Of a stretch of 64,000 nucleotides of DNA, positions 34,474 through 42,360 are shown piece after piece. Under the pieces are notes generated by a model, which did not search any database, was not told the DNA's origin, and saw nothing but the letters and a program-made list of their open reading frames with translations. Source of the stretch: Flavobacterium fluvii (lineage in GTDB: Bacteria; Bacteroidota; Bacteroidia; Flavobacteriales; Flavobacteriaceae). The stretch is from the NCBI RefSeq assembly GCF_900129545.1, contig NZ_FQWB01000006.1, forward strand, positions 172,711 through 236,710, in the 5' to 3' direction. The position numbers and the translations under genes were made by a program. Each line of letters starts with the position of its first letter. Position 1 is the stretch's first letter.

Positions 34474-37059
34474 TTAAGCCGAGTTTCTACTCGCATTTGT
34501 ATTTCCAAAAAGCGAACGAGTTACAATTTTCTCGTAGGTGTTTATCAACTCCAAGTTTGGTTTTGCCTCCTTGTTCAATTCATTTATTCTCAACAAAGCA
34601 TATTGCTGTATCGTCAACAACGGCAACACAATACGCTCTCTAATATCGATTGATGCTTTACCGTCAGGATAGTTTTCCATCAAGCCTTTATGACCTGCAA
34701 TTTTCAACAACATTCTTTTGGTTTCCAAAAATTCGTCATAAATAATCTGCCAAAAATCTCCAAATTCAGGATCTTTTCTCATATAAGCCGTTAAAGGAAA
34801 AAATGATTTCGCCAACGACATCATGCTGTTTTCCAACAAGGTTTTAAAGAACAAAGAGTTGTTGTATAAATCCTGGACTTTATCCCATTGTCCATTATCT
34901 TCAAAATGCTTCAAGGCAGAACCTACTCCAAAGAAACCTGGCACGTTTTGTTTTAATTGGCTCCAAGAACCAACGAATGGAATTGCTCTCAAATCGGCAA
35001 AATCCAAATGTTCTGATTTGCTTCTTTTCGAAGGACGGCTACCAATATTGGTTTTGGCATAATATTTCAAGGTACTCATTTGCTCCAAATAAGGAATAAA
35101 TTTAGGATGATTCTTGAAACTCAAATACTTTTCATATCCTAATTCTGCCAATTGATCCAAAATATCGGTTTCGCCAAGTGTCAATTCATTTTTATCTTTA
35201 CTAAAAATATGATTGGTTACACCAGCGCTCAACAAGTTTTCTAGATTATATCGACAAGAATCCAATGTTCCAAAATTAGAACTTATGGTTTGTCCTTGAA
35301 CGGTAATCTGGATTTCTTCATTTTCGATTTTTGGTCCCAATGAAGCGTAGAATTTATGTGTTTTTCCACCACCACGTGCTGGAGGCCCACCACGACCGTC
35401 AAAGAAAATGGCATGAATTCCATATTTTCTGGACATGGCTGTCAACTCTTTTTTGGCTTTGTAAATACTCCAGTTTGCCATCAAATAACCTCCGTCTTTG
35501 GTTCCGTCAGAGAAACCAAGCATTATGGTTTGTTTGTTATTTCTGTTTTTCAAATGATTGGCATACGATGGATTATTATACAATTTTTCCATAATAACAT
35601 GAGCATTCTGCAAATCCTCTACCGATTCAAACAAAGGAATAATATCCACTGATAAATCATCCCAGCCGTTTAAATGAAAAAGCGCAAAAGTTTCCATAAC
35701 ATTCAGGGCACTTTCATTATTGCTGATGATGTATCGGTCTGCACCGGATTCTCCGTTTGATTCCTGGATTTTCTTTATGGCTTGTATGGACTCCAACGTC
35801 GATCTTGTTATTTCGTTCTCGAAAACATTTGGATCAATATTCCCTTTAACATTGGACAAAACTTCAATTTTTTCATCTTCGGTCAATTCATAATAATTCG
35901 CTGGAAAAACTGAAGAGCCTGAATTCAAATAATAACCCAACACGTCTTTGACAACGGCATCGTGAATTTTACTGTTTTGACGAATATCAAGCGATGCAAA
36001 ATGGAATCCAAATAAATTCACTTTAATCAGCAAAGCTTCCAATTCTTCAATATATAAAGATTGGTGTTGCTCGATGACGATGGTTCTAATTTTATTCAAT
36101 TGAGTCTTGAATTCATCCAAAGTGATAAAAATCTCCCCTTTGGAATAAAAAACAGAACGATATAATTTTTGTTCCAATTCAGCAACCAAAACGTCCACAC
36201 CCGGAAAAGTCAACTTTCTTTTCAAACTTCTCATTTCGACATAGTAACATTTCAATACCGAAGTTCTTAGTCTTTCCGCTACTTTAAGGGTAATTTCCGT
36301 GGTTACAAACGGGTTTCCATCACGATCTCCACCCGGCCAAAAACCAAGCTTTATCAATTGATTTTGAACAAAATCCCCATTAAAAACATTTTTCTGAAGG
36401 TAATGCACCATTTCACCGGCAGTCTCATAAAACACGTTTTCAAGATACCAAATCAAACTTACCGCTTCGTCAAAAGGATTTGGTTTTTCGTTTTGAATAA
36501 ATGGAGTTTTTCCCAATTGAGCCAGCAATTGCTTAATTCCCAAAAGATCGTTCTTGCGAATCGAATCCGTTAAATCATTGATGATTCCCAATACCGGCCC
36601 AGGATAAAACTGCGTCGGATGTGCCGTTAAAACCGTTCTGACATTGAAGTTTTCAAGAAAATCAACCAGTTCTTCATTATTGCCCTTGGCATCTGATTTT
36701 TCCTTGATATCACGTAAAGATCCCCTTCCCTCCATGTTATTTACCACCGGGAAAGCTGCGTCTTCAATGGCGTCAAAAAGAACAATTTGACGTTCAATAT
36801 ATTGGATAAAACGAAACATCAAATCAATTTTCTCCGTTTCAGAAACGCTGTGCAGGTATTTTTTGGCAAAAAAGTCCACAATTTCCTTGGGGGTTTCTTG
36901 TTTTTTGAAACCCGTATCACAAACATCTGTAAATAACGGAAGTAAAACTCCTGTATTGTCAATGGAATCAAAAGGCAACGTTATAAAAACGCTGTTGTAA
37001 ATGTGGTATTTGGAAAGAACTTCTTGATTGAAACGTTCTATTTTTGGGAGCGTGTACAT
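34474..37059 (-). CDS. ppc: Phosphoenolpyruvate carboxylase
   Basis: An 861-residue enzyme that carboxylates PEP to oxaloacetate, replenishing the TCA cycle. The first active-site motif is complete (TVLTAHPTQ, His147). The second, normally FHGRGG, reads FFDGRGG here, with Asp554 at the position of the catalytic His579 of E. coli; the arginines of RGG and ARGGG are kept. GFSDGTKDGG and WPGGDRDGNPF, two further signatures, are present. The C terminus ends SLFGNTNASRNSA in place of the QNTG/RNTG end of most PEPCs. I recall the same altered motif in other flavobacterial sequences, so it is probably a lineage feature and not a mutation. Confidence 0.9.
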   Translation of the reverse strand: MYTLPKIERFNQEVLSKYHIYNSVFITLPFDSIDNTGVLLPLFTDVCDTGFKKQETPKEIVDFFAKKYLHSVSETEKIDLMFRFIQYIERQIVLFDAIEDAAFPVVNNMEGRGSLRDIKEKSDAKGNNEELVDFLENFNVRTVLTAHPTQFYPGPVLGIINDLTDSIRKNDLLGIKQLLAQLGKTPFIQNEKPNPFDEAVSLIWYLENVFYETAGEMVHYLQKNVFNGDFVQNQLIKLGFWPGGDRDGNPFVTTEITLKVAERLRTSVLKCYYVEMRSLKRKLTFPGVDVLVAELEQKLYRSVFYSKGEIFITLDEFKTQLNKIRTIVIEQHQSLYIEELEALLIKVNLFGFHFASLDIRQNSKIHDAVVKDVLGYYLNSGSSVFPANYYELTEDEKIEVLSNVKGNIDPNVFENEITRSTLESIQAIKKIQESNGESGADRYIISNNESALNVMETFALFHLNGWDDLSVDIIPLFESVEDLQNAHVIMEKLYNNPSYANHLKNRNNKQTIMLGFSDGTKDGGYLMANWSIYKAKKELTAMSRKYGIHAIFFDGRGGPPARGGGKTHKFYASLGPKIENEEIQITVQGQTISSNFGTLDSCRYNLENLLSAGVTNHIFSKDKNELTLGETDILDQLAELGYEKYLSFKNHPKFIPYLEQMSTLKYYAKTNIGSRPSKRSKSEHLDFADLRAIPFVGSWSQLKQNVPGFFGVGSALKHFEDNGQWDKVQDLYNNSLFFKTLLENSMMSLAKSFFPLTAYMRKDPEFGDFWQIIYDEFLETKRMLLKIAGHKGLMENYPDGKASIDIRERIVLPLLTIQQYALLRINELNKEAKPNLELINTYEKIVTRSLFGNTNASRNSA

Positions 37060-37090
37060 ATCGCTTAAAAATTAATTATGGTTGGTTTAA

Positions 37091-37119
37091 AAAAAAACCT
37101 CAAGAATTCACTTGAGGTT
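37091..37119 (-). terminator. Terminator between the Lrp regulator and ppc
   Basis: On the minus strand AACCTCAAG and CTTGAGGTT (37096-37104 and 37111-37119 on the plus strand) form a 9-base stem with a 6-base loop, followed by seven U. It separates the regulator gene from ppc. Confidence 0.8.
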
Positions 37120-37144
37120 GCATTTATAATAGCCTTCAAATGAA

Positions 37145-37624
37145 TTACATATTCTTGAAAATAGTATGCATCAAACGCTTTTTGTCATTTATGCTTTCTT
37201 CCAATGAAATCATGGTTTCAGTTCTATAAACACCCTCGATGTCGTCAATCATAAAGATTACATCCTTGGCATGTTTAGTGTCTTTTGCCCTGATTTTGCA
37301 AAAAATATTAAATTTTCCAGTTGTTACAGATGCAACGGTCACAAACGGAATTTCATTAATTCGCTGTAAAACAAATTTGGTTTGCGAAGTGTTGTTAAGA
37401 AAAACACCCACGTAAGCAATAAAAGAATAGCCCAATTTATCATAATCAAGAACCAATGAAGACCCCATTATAATTCCGGCATCTTCCATCTTTTTTACCC
37501 TAACGTGAACAGTTCCAGCAGAAATCAATAATTTCTTGGCTATATCTGTAAATGGGATTCTTGTGTTGTCAATCAACATATCCAATATCTGGTGATCTAC
37601 TTCGTCTAAACGGAACTTACTCAT
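37145..37624 (-). CDS. Lrp/AsnC family transcriptional regulator
   Basis: A 159-residue regulator with an N-terminal helix-turn-helix (about 5-55: VDHQILDMLIDNTRIPFTDIAKKLLISAGTVHVRVKKMEDAGII) and a C-terminal RAM/ACT-type ligand domain (about 65-150: FIAYVGVFLNN, VTTGKFNIFCKIRAKD). Such proteins form dimers and octamers and respond to amino acids. The neighbours (ppc, M14 carboxypeptidase) do not fix the ligand. A perfect palindrome TTGCAATTGCAA lies 23 bases upstream of the start. Confidence 0.92.
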   Translation of the reverse strand: MSKFRLDEVDHQILDMLIDNTRIPFTDIAKKLLISAGTVHVRVKKMEDAGIIMGSSLVLDYDKLGYSFIAYVGVFLNNTSQTKFVLQRINEIPFVTVASVTTGKFNIFCKIRAKDTKHAKDVIFMIDDIEGVYRTETMISLEESINDKKRLMHTIFKNM

Positions 37625-37646
37625 AATTCTTAATTTAATATTATTG

Positions 37647-37658
37647 TTGCAATTGCAA
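37647..37658. promoter_or_regulatory. Palindrome TTGCAATTGCAA upstream of the Lrp gene
   Basis: A perfect 12-base palindrome in the 63-base gap between the M14 carboxypeptidase gene and the Lrp gene. Autoregulation through such a site is common for Lrp-type proteins, so this is a candidate operator; no further copies were noticed. Confidence 0.35.
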
Positions 37659-37687
37659 AATTTACATTTAAAAAAACGGTCTATGTT

Positions 37688-38848
37688 TTATGAAATCATC
37701 AAACCATTAACAAATTTAGTAATATTTTTTAAATAAAAGTCAGCTTTTTGATCTAATTCAGGGACATTTTTGTGATTATCGCTATATAAAGCATTATTTC
37801 CATCGTATTCAAGATGTCCAAAATAATCATCCAATTCGCCTATTTTAGCTATGTAAGCATTAAAATAAACCTGGTTTTCAATCAACTCTTCCTTGTATTG
37901 TGATGCAAAATTCGTGATTATTTCAATACCATCATAATTTATTTTGATATTTTTATATATAAAATCATAAAAAACGACTTTATTTTGAGGAATACTCAAA
38001 TAATTATCAAATTTACTAATAACTATATCGTTTTCGTTTATTATTTTAAAACTGGAAATTAAAGCCATGAAAATGTATTTACGAGTCTCTTCCCTATCAT
38101 AATCATTTGGAAAATGCCCCGCTTCAAACAAAACAGTCGGAACGCCCAAGTATTGAAAAGTATCACCAATACAGTTAATATTAAACGAGTCATCAAAACG
38201 TCCTATTTGTCCCGGAATATAACGCTGCAACACCTCGTTAATGCCTGCAATTAAATTAATTGCCTTCAATCGGGAATCATTTATTTCCCTCGCCTCATTA
38301 TAAGCTGGCGCCAAAAAGGAAACCGTTGCCGGCTTGCCCGAATCAGCCACCCCAAAAATAGTTCGTTGATCATGCAGATTAAAACAAAAATCAGGCTTGA
38401 AATTTTCGAAAGTCGCCCTCAAAACCCTGCTTTCCGGCTGCGAAAGGTCTTGCGAATCCCGATTCAAATCCACTTTATTGGCATTTGCACGAGTATATAA
38501 TTTGGCTCCATCAGGATTCAACATCGGAATACAGCAAAAAGTAAATGCCTCAAGCAGCTCTTTTGCCAATTCTGAACCGTTATGCAACACATTTATAAAA
38601 TCAAAAAGTCCTTTCGTTGTCGTGCTTTCATTTCCATGCATTTGGGACCAAAGCAGAATCTTGATTTTTCCAGCACCAATTTGGTACTTATAAATAGGTT
38701 TATCCAGTACCGATTTTCCAATAATTTCCAATTGATTATTGGTATTTAATTTGTTCAACAAAGACTCTATCGAGTCCAAAGTGATATAACGCCCATACAA
38801 CGATTGCTCTTTATTTTCGTCGAATAATTGTTCTAAATTCATAGTCAT
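37688..38848 (-). CDS. M14 family zinc carboxypeptidase-like protein
   Basis: A 386-residue M14-fold metallopeptidase. The zinc ligands appear in WSQMHGNESTTTKG (HxxE) and FNLHDQRTIFG (His), and the general-base Glu is probably in PTVLFEAGHFPNDYDREE. NPDGAKLYTRANANKVDLNRD is the conserved substrate-binding region with NxD-R. There is no signal peptide, so it may be cytoplasmic. Two ATGs (38848 and 38842) are possible; no feature separates them. It faces the XRE regulator gene across a 305-base region filled with palindromes. Confidence 0.85.
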   Translation of the reverse strand: MTMNLEQLFDENKEQSLYGRYITLDSIESLLNKLNTNNQLEIIGKSVLDKPIYKYQIGAGKIKILLWSQMHGNESTTTKGLFDFINVLHNGSELAKELLEAFTFCCIPMLNPDGAKLYTRANANKVDLNRDSQDLSQPESRVLRATFENFKPDFCFNLHDQRTIFGVADSGKPATVSFLAPAYNEAREINDSRLKAINLIAGINEVLQRYIPGQIGRFDDSFNINCIGDTFQYLGVPTVLFEAGHFPNDYDREETRKYIFMALISSFKIINENDIVISKFDNYLSIPQNKVVFYDFIYKNIKINYDGIEIITNFASQYKEELIENQVYFNAYIAKIGELDDYFGHLEYDGNNALYSDNHKNVPELDQKADFYLKNITKFVNGLMIS

Positions 38849-38860
38849 AATTTTGTTTTA

Positions 38861-38868
38861 CAAAAGTA
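38861..38868 (-). promoter_or_regulatory. Candidate -7 element of the M14 carboxypeptidase gene
   Basis: Minus-strand TACTTTTG fits TAnnTTTG. It lies inside the first palindrome of the array, 12 bases before the ATG at 38848. Confidence 0.5.
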
Positions 38869-39092
38869 AACATCTTTATTTTTACATTTGTAAACCACAG
38901 AGATTGACGATTATTTATTAATGTAAACAAATTTAAAGGTTATCAGTCCATTCCAATGAAGCCAATGGTTTACAAATGTTTAATTTAAATAAAAGAGATA
39001 TTAATAAAAACATTATCAGATATTTACAATATGTAATCAAAAGTTTTTATTTTGATTAATTTGCGTTATTATGCCGTTTTACAAATGTAATT

Positions 39093-39123
39093 TTGGTGAA
39101 TTCATCCTTTTTTGTTACATTTG
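39093..39123 (+). promoter_or_regulatory. Candidate promoter of the XRE regulator gene
   Basis: TTG (39093-39095), 20 bases, then TACATTTG (39116-39123). The -7 element coincides with the last palindrome of the array, so autoregulation is likely. Confidence 0.6.
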
Positions 39124-39153
39124 TAAAACAACTGGTTTTTAAATTAATTCACA

Positions 39154-39618
39154 ATGGTAAACACCGAAGATTTTATAAAAAGACTGGAAATTATTCTGGA
39201 TTATTACAGTTTAAATGCCTCTTCATTTGCCGATAAAATAGGTGTGCAACGCTCCAGTTTGTCTCACCTACTTTCTGGAAGAAACAAACCGAGCCTGGAT
39301 TTCATGCTTAAAATTTTGGATGTATTTCCAGAGGTAGATTTGTATTGGGTCTTGAATGGAAAGGGAACTTTTCCTAAGTCGGAATCTGAAAACAACATAA
39401 ATCTGTCAACTCCCACTCCAATTGCGGAAACCAAAATAGAAAAAGCAACCGATTTGTTTTCTGTAGAATTGTCGAACAAAAAAAATCCGGTAGAAGAAAA
39501 ACTGGCAACTTCTATTTCAAATACGCAAAACTCGGTCTTGTCCAAAAAAAATTCGGAAATTGATCAAATTGTCATTTTCTACAAAAACGGAACTTTTAAA
39601 ACCTATTCGCCGGAATAA
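39154..39618 (+). CDS. XRE family transcriptional regulator
   Basis: A 154-residue protein with an N-terminal Cro/CI-type helix-turn-helix (about 5-62: LDYYSLNASSFADKIGVQRSSLSHLLSGRNKPSLDFMLKILDVFPEVDLYWVLNGKG). The rest is a low-complexity Lys/Glu/Ser/Thr linker and a short C-terminal segment (IDQIVIFYKNGTFKTYSPE). No ligand domain is visible. The upstream palindrome array contains its probable promoter. Its stop codon directly adjoins the end of the convergent acyltransferase gene. Confidence 0.9.
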   Translation: MVNTEDFIKRLEIILDYYSLNASSFADKIGVQRSSLSHLLSGRNKPSLDFMLKILDVFPEVDLYWVLNGKGTFPKSESENNINLSTPTPIAETKIEKATDLFSVELSNKKNPVEEKLATSISNTQNSVLSKKNSEIDQIVIFYKNGTFKTYSPE

Positions 39619-40176
39619 TTATTTTTCGGCATGAAATCCTTTTTCGGGAATTTTTCCTAATACGCCTTCGAAATGTTTTAGCAAGATTTTCAAATCGGCT
39701 TCATAATTTTCGGTTGGATAAAATGGTTTGCCAATGCTTACCGTTTTTCTGCCAAAATCAAATGCAACCGGAATTATGGGAACATTCGCTTTTACGGCAA
39801 TATAATAAAATCCTGATTTTAGCTCTTCGACTTTTTTTCTGGTACCTTCCGGCGCAATGGCCAACCTGAATTCTTCGTGATTCTCGAATACATTTACGAT
39901 GGCATCCACTTTATTCAAAGATATTTTACGCTCTATTGGCTCTCCTCCCATCCACCGGAAATAATAACCGAACGGAAAACGGAACAATTCTTTCTTTGCA
40001 ATAAAATTTATTTCTAAATCACAAATTCCCCTTGTAAATATACCCAAATAGAAATCGTGCCAACTGGTATGGGGAAGAACCATTGCAACGCACTTTTTGA
40101 TGTTTTCGTCAAAAGCACCTTCAATTTTCCAACCCATCAATCGAAAGAAAATAAATTTGTAAAAACTTCTTTTCAT
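39619..40176 (-). CDS. 1-acyl-glycerol-3-phosphate acyltransferase-like protein
   Basis: A 185-residue PlsC-type acyltransferase. The catalytic Hx4D motif is His36 to Asp41 in VLPHTSWHDFYLG and the acceptor-binding motif is IAPEGTRKK; FIAKKELFRFPFGYYFRWMGGEPIER and VPIIPVAFDFG complete the family pattern. It is shorter than PlsC proper and most resembles the small single-domain lysophospholipid acyltransferases of Bacteroidota. Probably attached to the inner face of the inner membrane. Its 5' end overlaps nothing real; the neighbouring methyltransferase-like gene is divergent. Confidence 0.85.
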   Translation of the reverse strand: MKRSFYKFIFFRLMGWKIEGAFDENIKKCVAMVLPHTSWHDFYLGIFTRGICDLEINFIAKKELFRFPFGYYFRWMGGEPIERKISLNKVDAIVNVFENHEEFRLAIAPEGTRKKVEELKSGFYYIAVKANVPIIPVAFDFGRKTVSIGKPFYPTENYEADLKILLKHFEGVLGKIPEKGFHAEK

Positions 40177-40213
40177 TTAGCCCCATTTTTCAGTAAAAAT
40201 AATATTATTCTCC

Positions 40214-40221
40214 TATTTTTG
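40214..40221 (+). promoter_or_regulatory. Candidate -7 element for the spermidine-synthase-like gene
   Basis: TATTTTTG fits TAnnTTTG and ends 15 bases before the chosen ATG at 40237. It supports that start over an in-frame ATG 60 codons upstream that would lie inside the acyltransferase gene on the other strand. Confidence 0.5.
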
Positions 40222-40236
40222 ATAAAAATCTTTTCA

Positions 40237-40902
40237 ATGTTCAAAAAACTGTTTAGTTACATCATTCCATTCAATATTTTTAAACAAAAATCTACCATAA
40301 GTCAAACGCTGGAAGTCACCTGGACGGATGGCGAATTGGTTTTGGATAGTAAAAATACCAACTATTCGTATGGAAGCCTGCAACGCATTTTGAGAAAAGG
40401 CTTGAAATTTATTGGTTTCGAAAAAATCCAGACAATGGACAAGATTCTCGTTCTAGGAGTTGCCGGCGGAAGTGTCATAAAAACATTGGTTGACGAAATT
40501 CATTTTGAGGGGAAAATTACGGGAGTTGAAATTGACAAAGCCATAATCAAAATTGCCAACGAATATTTTCATCTGGACCAAATTCAAAACTTGGAAATCA
40601 TCATCGATGATGCCTTTGAATTTGTTTTGAAAACCAAGGACAAATACGACTTGATCATCATCGATATTTTTCAAGATGTCAGAATGCCCAATTTTTTGTT
40701 TGAAGCATTTTTTATTGATAGAATTTGCCTTTTGTTAAATTCGAAAGGTTTTGTTCTTTTCAACACAATGCTATTAAACGAAAAACAAAAACAACTCAAT
40801 ATAGAATTTTTTAATGCATTTGATTCTGCCAAATATACCGCAACGATATTGCATAAAATGGAAGAATTAAATGAGTTGATCATAATTGAAAACAAATTTT
40901 AA
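40237..40902 (+). CDS. Spermidine synthase-like / SAM-dependent methyltransferase-fold protein
   Basis: A 221-residue Rossmann-fold protein from the ATG at 40237 (MFKKLFSYIIPFNIF). The nucleotide-binding loop is KILVLGVAGGSVIKTL, followed by ITGVEIDKAIIKIANEYF, IIIDDAFEFV and YDLIIIDIFQDVRMPNFLFE. These match the polyamine aminopropyltransferase-like fold. The canonical spermidine synthase GGGDG loop and the putrescine-binding acidic residues are only partly kept, so it could use another acceptor. It is not adjacent to the polyamine genes at 30956-33418. Confidence 0.75.
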   Translation: MFKKLFSYIIPFNIFKQKSTISQTLEVTWTDGELVLDSKNTNYSYGSLQRILRKGLKFIGFEKIQTMDKILVLGVAGGSVIKTLVDEIHFEGKITGVEIDKAIIKIANEYFHLDQIQNLEIIIDDAFEFVLKTKDKYDLIIIDIFQDVRMPNFLFEAFFIDRICLLLNSKGFVLFNTMLLNEKQKQLNIEFFNAFDSAKYTATILHKMEELNELIIIENKF

Positions 40903-40932
40903 ATTGACCATTTTCCGAAAAGTAAAGCAAAA

Positions 40933-40961
40933 AAATAGGGGAACCTAATCCCCTATTTATT
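40933..40961. terminator. Bidirectional terminator between the spermidine-synthase-like and M16 genes
   Basis: AAATAGGGGA (40933-40942) and TCCCCTATTT (40949-40958) form a 10-base stem around ACCTAA, with A-rich and T-rich flanks. It lies between convergent genes. Confidence 0.85.
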
Positions 40962-42357
40962 ATTTCATTTTTTTGATGTCGTCGCTAATTTCGACTTCGT
41001 TGACTTTGCCATATTTCTCGGCAATCTTCTTGATCTCTTCCGATTTGCCAATCAATACAAACTGTAATTTATCCTTTGGAAAATATTTGGTGATAATTTG
41101 GTTGGCTTTTGCCAAATCAAGACTATCCACATTTTTTTCGAAATTGTCGATGAATGATTTGTCGAAATTATACCAAAACATTTGTGACAACAAGCCTGCC
41201 AATTGTCCCGTTGTTTCATACTCTGGCGGAAACTGCCCTTTGACATAATTTTTGGCAGAAGCCAAAGCTTTTTCATCAATGCCTTTGGCGTGCAAATTTT
41301 TCAATACTTCCAATGCTTTATCAATCGCAGGTTCTGTCGTTTTAGAAGCCGTGAAAGTGGAAATATAAAAAGAACCACCATTCTTCAAATTATTAAACCT
41401 GCTTCCAGCACCATAAGTCAAACCTGAATTGACTCTCAACTCGTCATTGAGCATCGAGGTAAAACGTCCTCCAAAAAGAGTGTTTACCACTTCTATAGCT
41501 ACATAATCGGGATTGTTTCTGCTCACGCCTGGCGAACCTATATAAAAAGTGGTTTCCTTCGCGTCTCCTTTATTGACCAACAAAACCCTGTTTTCTGTTG
41601 GATTGGAAATTGGTTTTGAAGCCAGATTTTCTATTTTCGAATTAGATTTTTCCCAACCGGAAAACAACTTTGTTATTGTTGCTTTCATTTCATTGACTTT
41701 GAAATCTCCAACAATGCAAATAGCGGCCTCATTCGGTTTGTAATTGGTTTTGTAAAATTCTTTCACGTCATTCACTGTCAATTTGCCAACGGTTTCCTTG
41801 TTTCCGTTTTTAACATTGGCATAAACGTGATTCCCATATAACAAGGTGTCAAAATAAGGACCTATGACCGATTTTGGACTTTCTTTTTGTTGTGCCAATG
41901 AAACCAACAACCTGCTTTTCTCTTTTTCAAATTCAGCAGCATCAAAAACAGGATTGAGCAAAATTTCTTTAATAATATTCAAGATTTTGTCTTTGTCCTT
42001 GGATGCAAAATCAGAAGTAAGTCCTGCAAATTCCTTTGTGGCATAAGTATCCACATTGGCACCCAGAAAATCCAACTCTTCGTCCAATTTAGTTTTGGGG
42101 AAATTTTTGGTGCCGTGTTTAAGGGAAACTGCCGTCAATGATGCCAATCCCGCTTTGTCATAATCATAAATGGCACCTCCGGGAAGAACAACCGAAACAC
42201 TGATAACAGGCACGTCGTGTTGTTCCATCAAGGAAATTGTAAGACCGTTTGCCAATTTGAAAGTCGTGTAATTGGGCAATTTGAATCCTTGTGCCGATAA
42301 GTTACCACCAGTAATTACCAGTAAACACAGTATGAGTTTTTGAATAATTTTTTTCAT
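40960..42357 (-). CDS. M16 peptidase-family protein lacking the zinc motif (structural partner)
   Basis: A 465-residue exported protein (signal peptide MKKIIQKLILCLLVITGGNLSAQ). The fold is that of M16 peptidases (LANGLTISLMEQHDVPVISVSVVLPGGA), but at the place of the zinc motif HxxEH it reads GLASLTAVSLKHG, so it cannot bind zinc there. The substrate-binding region of M16 C-terminal halves is kept (FTSMLNDELRVNSGLTYGAGS, with the Arg/Tyr pair). It would pair with the active M16 protein encoded 3 bases upstream, as the alpha and beta subunits of mitochondrial processing peptidase do. Confidence 0.88.
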   Translation of the reverse strand: MKKIIQKLILCLLVITGGNLSAQGFKLPNYTTFKLANGLTISLMEQHDVPVISVSVVLPGGAIYDYDKAGLASLTAVSLKHGTKNFPKTKLDEELDFLGANVDTYATKEFAGLTSDFASKDKDKILNIIKEILLNPVFDAAEFEKEKSRLLVSLAQQKESPKSVIGPYFDTLLYGNHVYANVKNGNKETVGKLTVNDVKEFYKTNYKPNEAAICIVGDFKVNEMKATITKLFSGWEKSNSKIENLASKPISNPTENRVLLVNKGDAKETTFYIGSPGVSRNNPDYVAIEVVNTLFGGRFTSMLNDELRVNSGLTYGAGSRFNNLKNGGSFYISTFTASKTTEPAIDKALEVLKNLHAKGIDEKALASAKNYVKGQFPPEYETTGQLAGLLSQMFWYNFDKSFIDNFEKNVDSLDLAKANQIITKYFPKDKLQFVLIGKSEEIKKIAEKYGKVNEVEISDDIKKMK

Positions 42358-42360
42358 GAT

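Larger units (their letters stand above)
38857..39126. promoter_or_regulatory. Array of six TTTACA-nn-TGTAAA-type palindromes
   Basis: This divergent region contains no gene but six near-copies of one palindrome: TTTAC-AAAA-GTAAA (38857-38870), TTTACATTTGTAAA (38881-38894, perfect), TTTACAAATGTTTA (38969-38982), TTTACA-ATA-TGTAA (39023-39036), TTTACAAATGTAA (39078-39090) and TTACATTTGTAA (39115-39126). Several copies also contain TACATTTG or TACTTTTG, which fit the -7 promoter consensus. Thus a protein bound to them would compete directly with RNA polymerase. Likely binders are the XRE regulator next door or the Lrp protein. Confidence 0.65.

Noticed and set aside
38857..39126. CRISPR array
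   Set aside because: The repeats are 12-14-base palindromes with uneven spacing and no long uniform repeat or cas gene; an operator array fits better.
40057..40236. 60-residue N-terminal extension of the spermidine-synthase-like protein
   Set aside because: It overlaps the acyltransferase gene on the other strand and contains no conserved sequence; a -7 element just before 40237 supports the shorter form.
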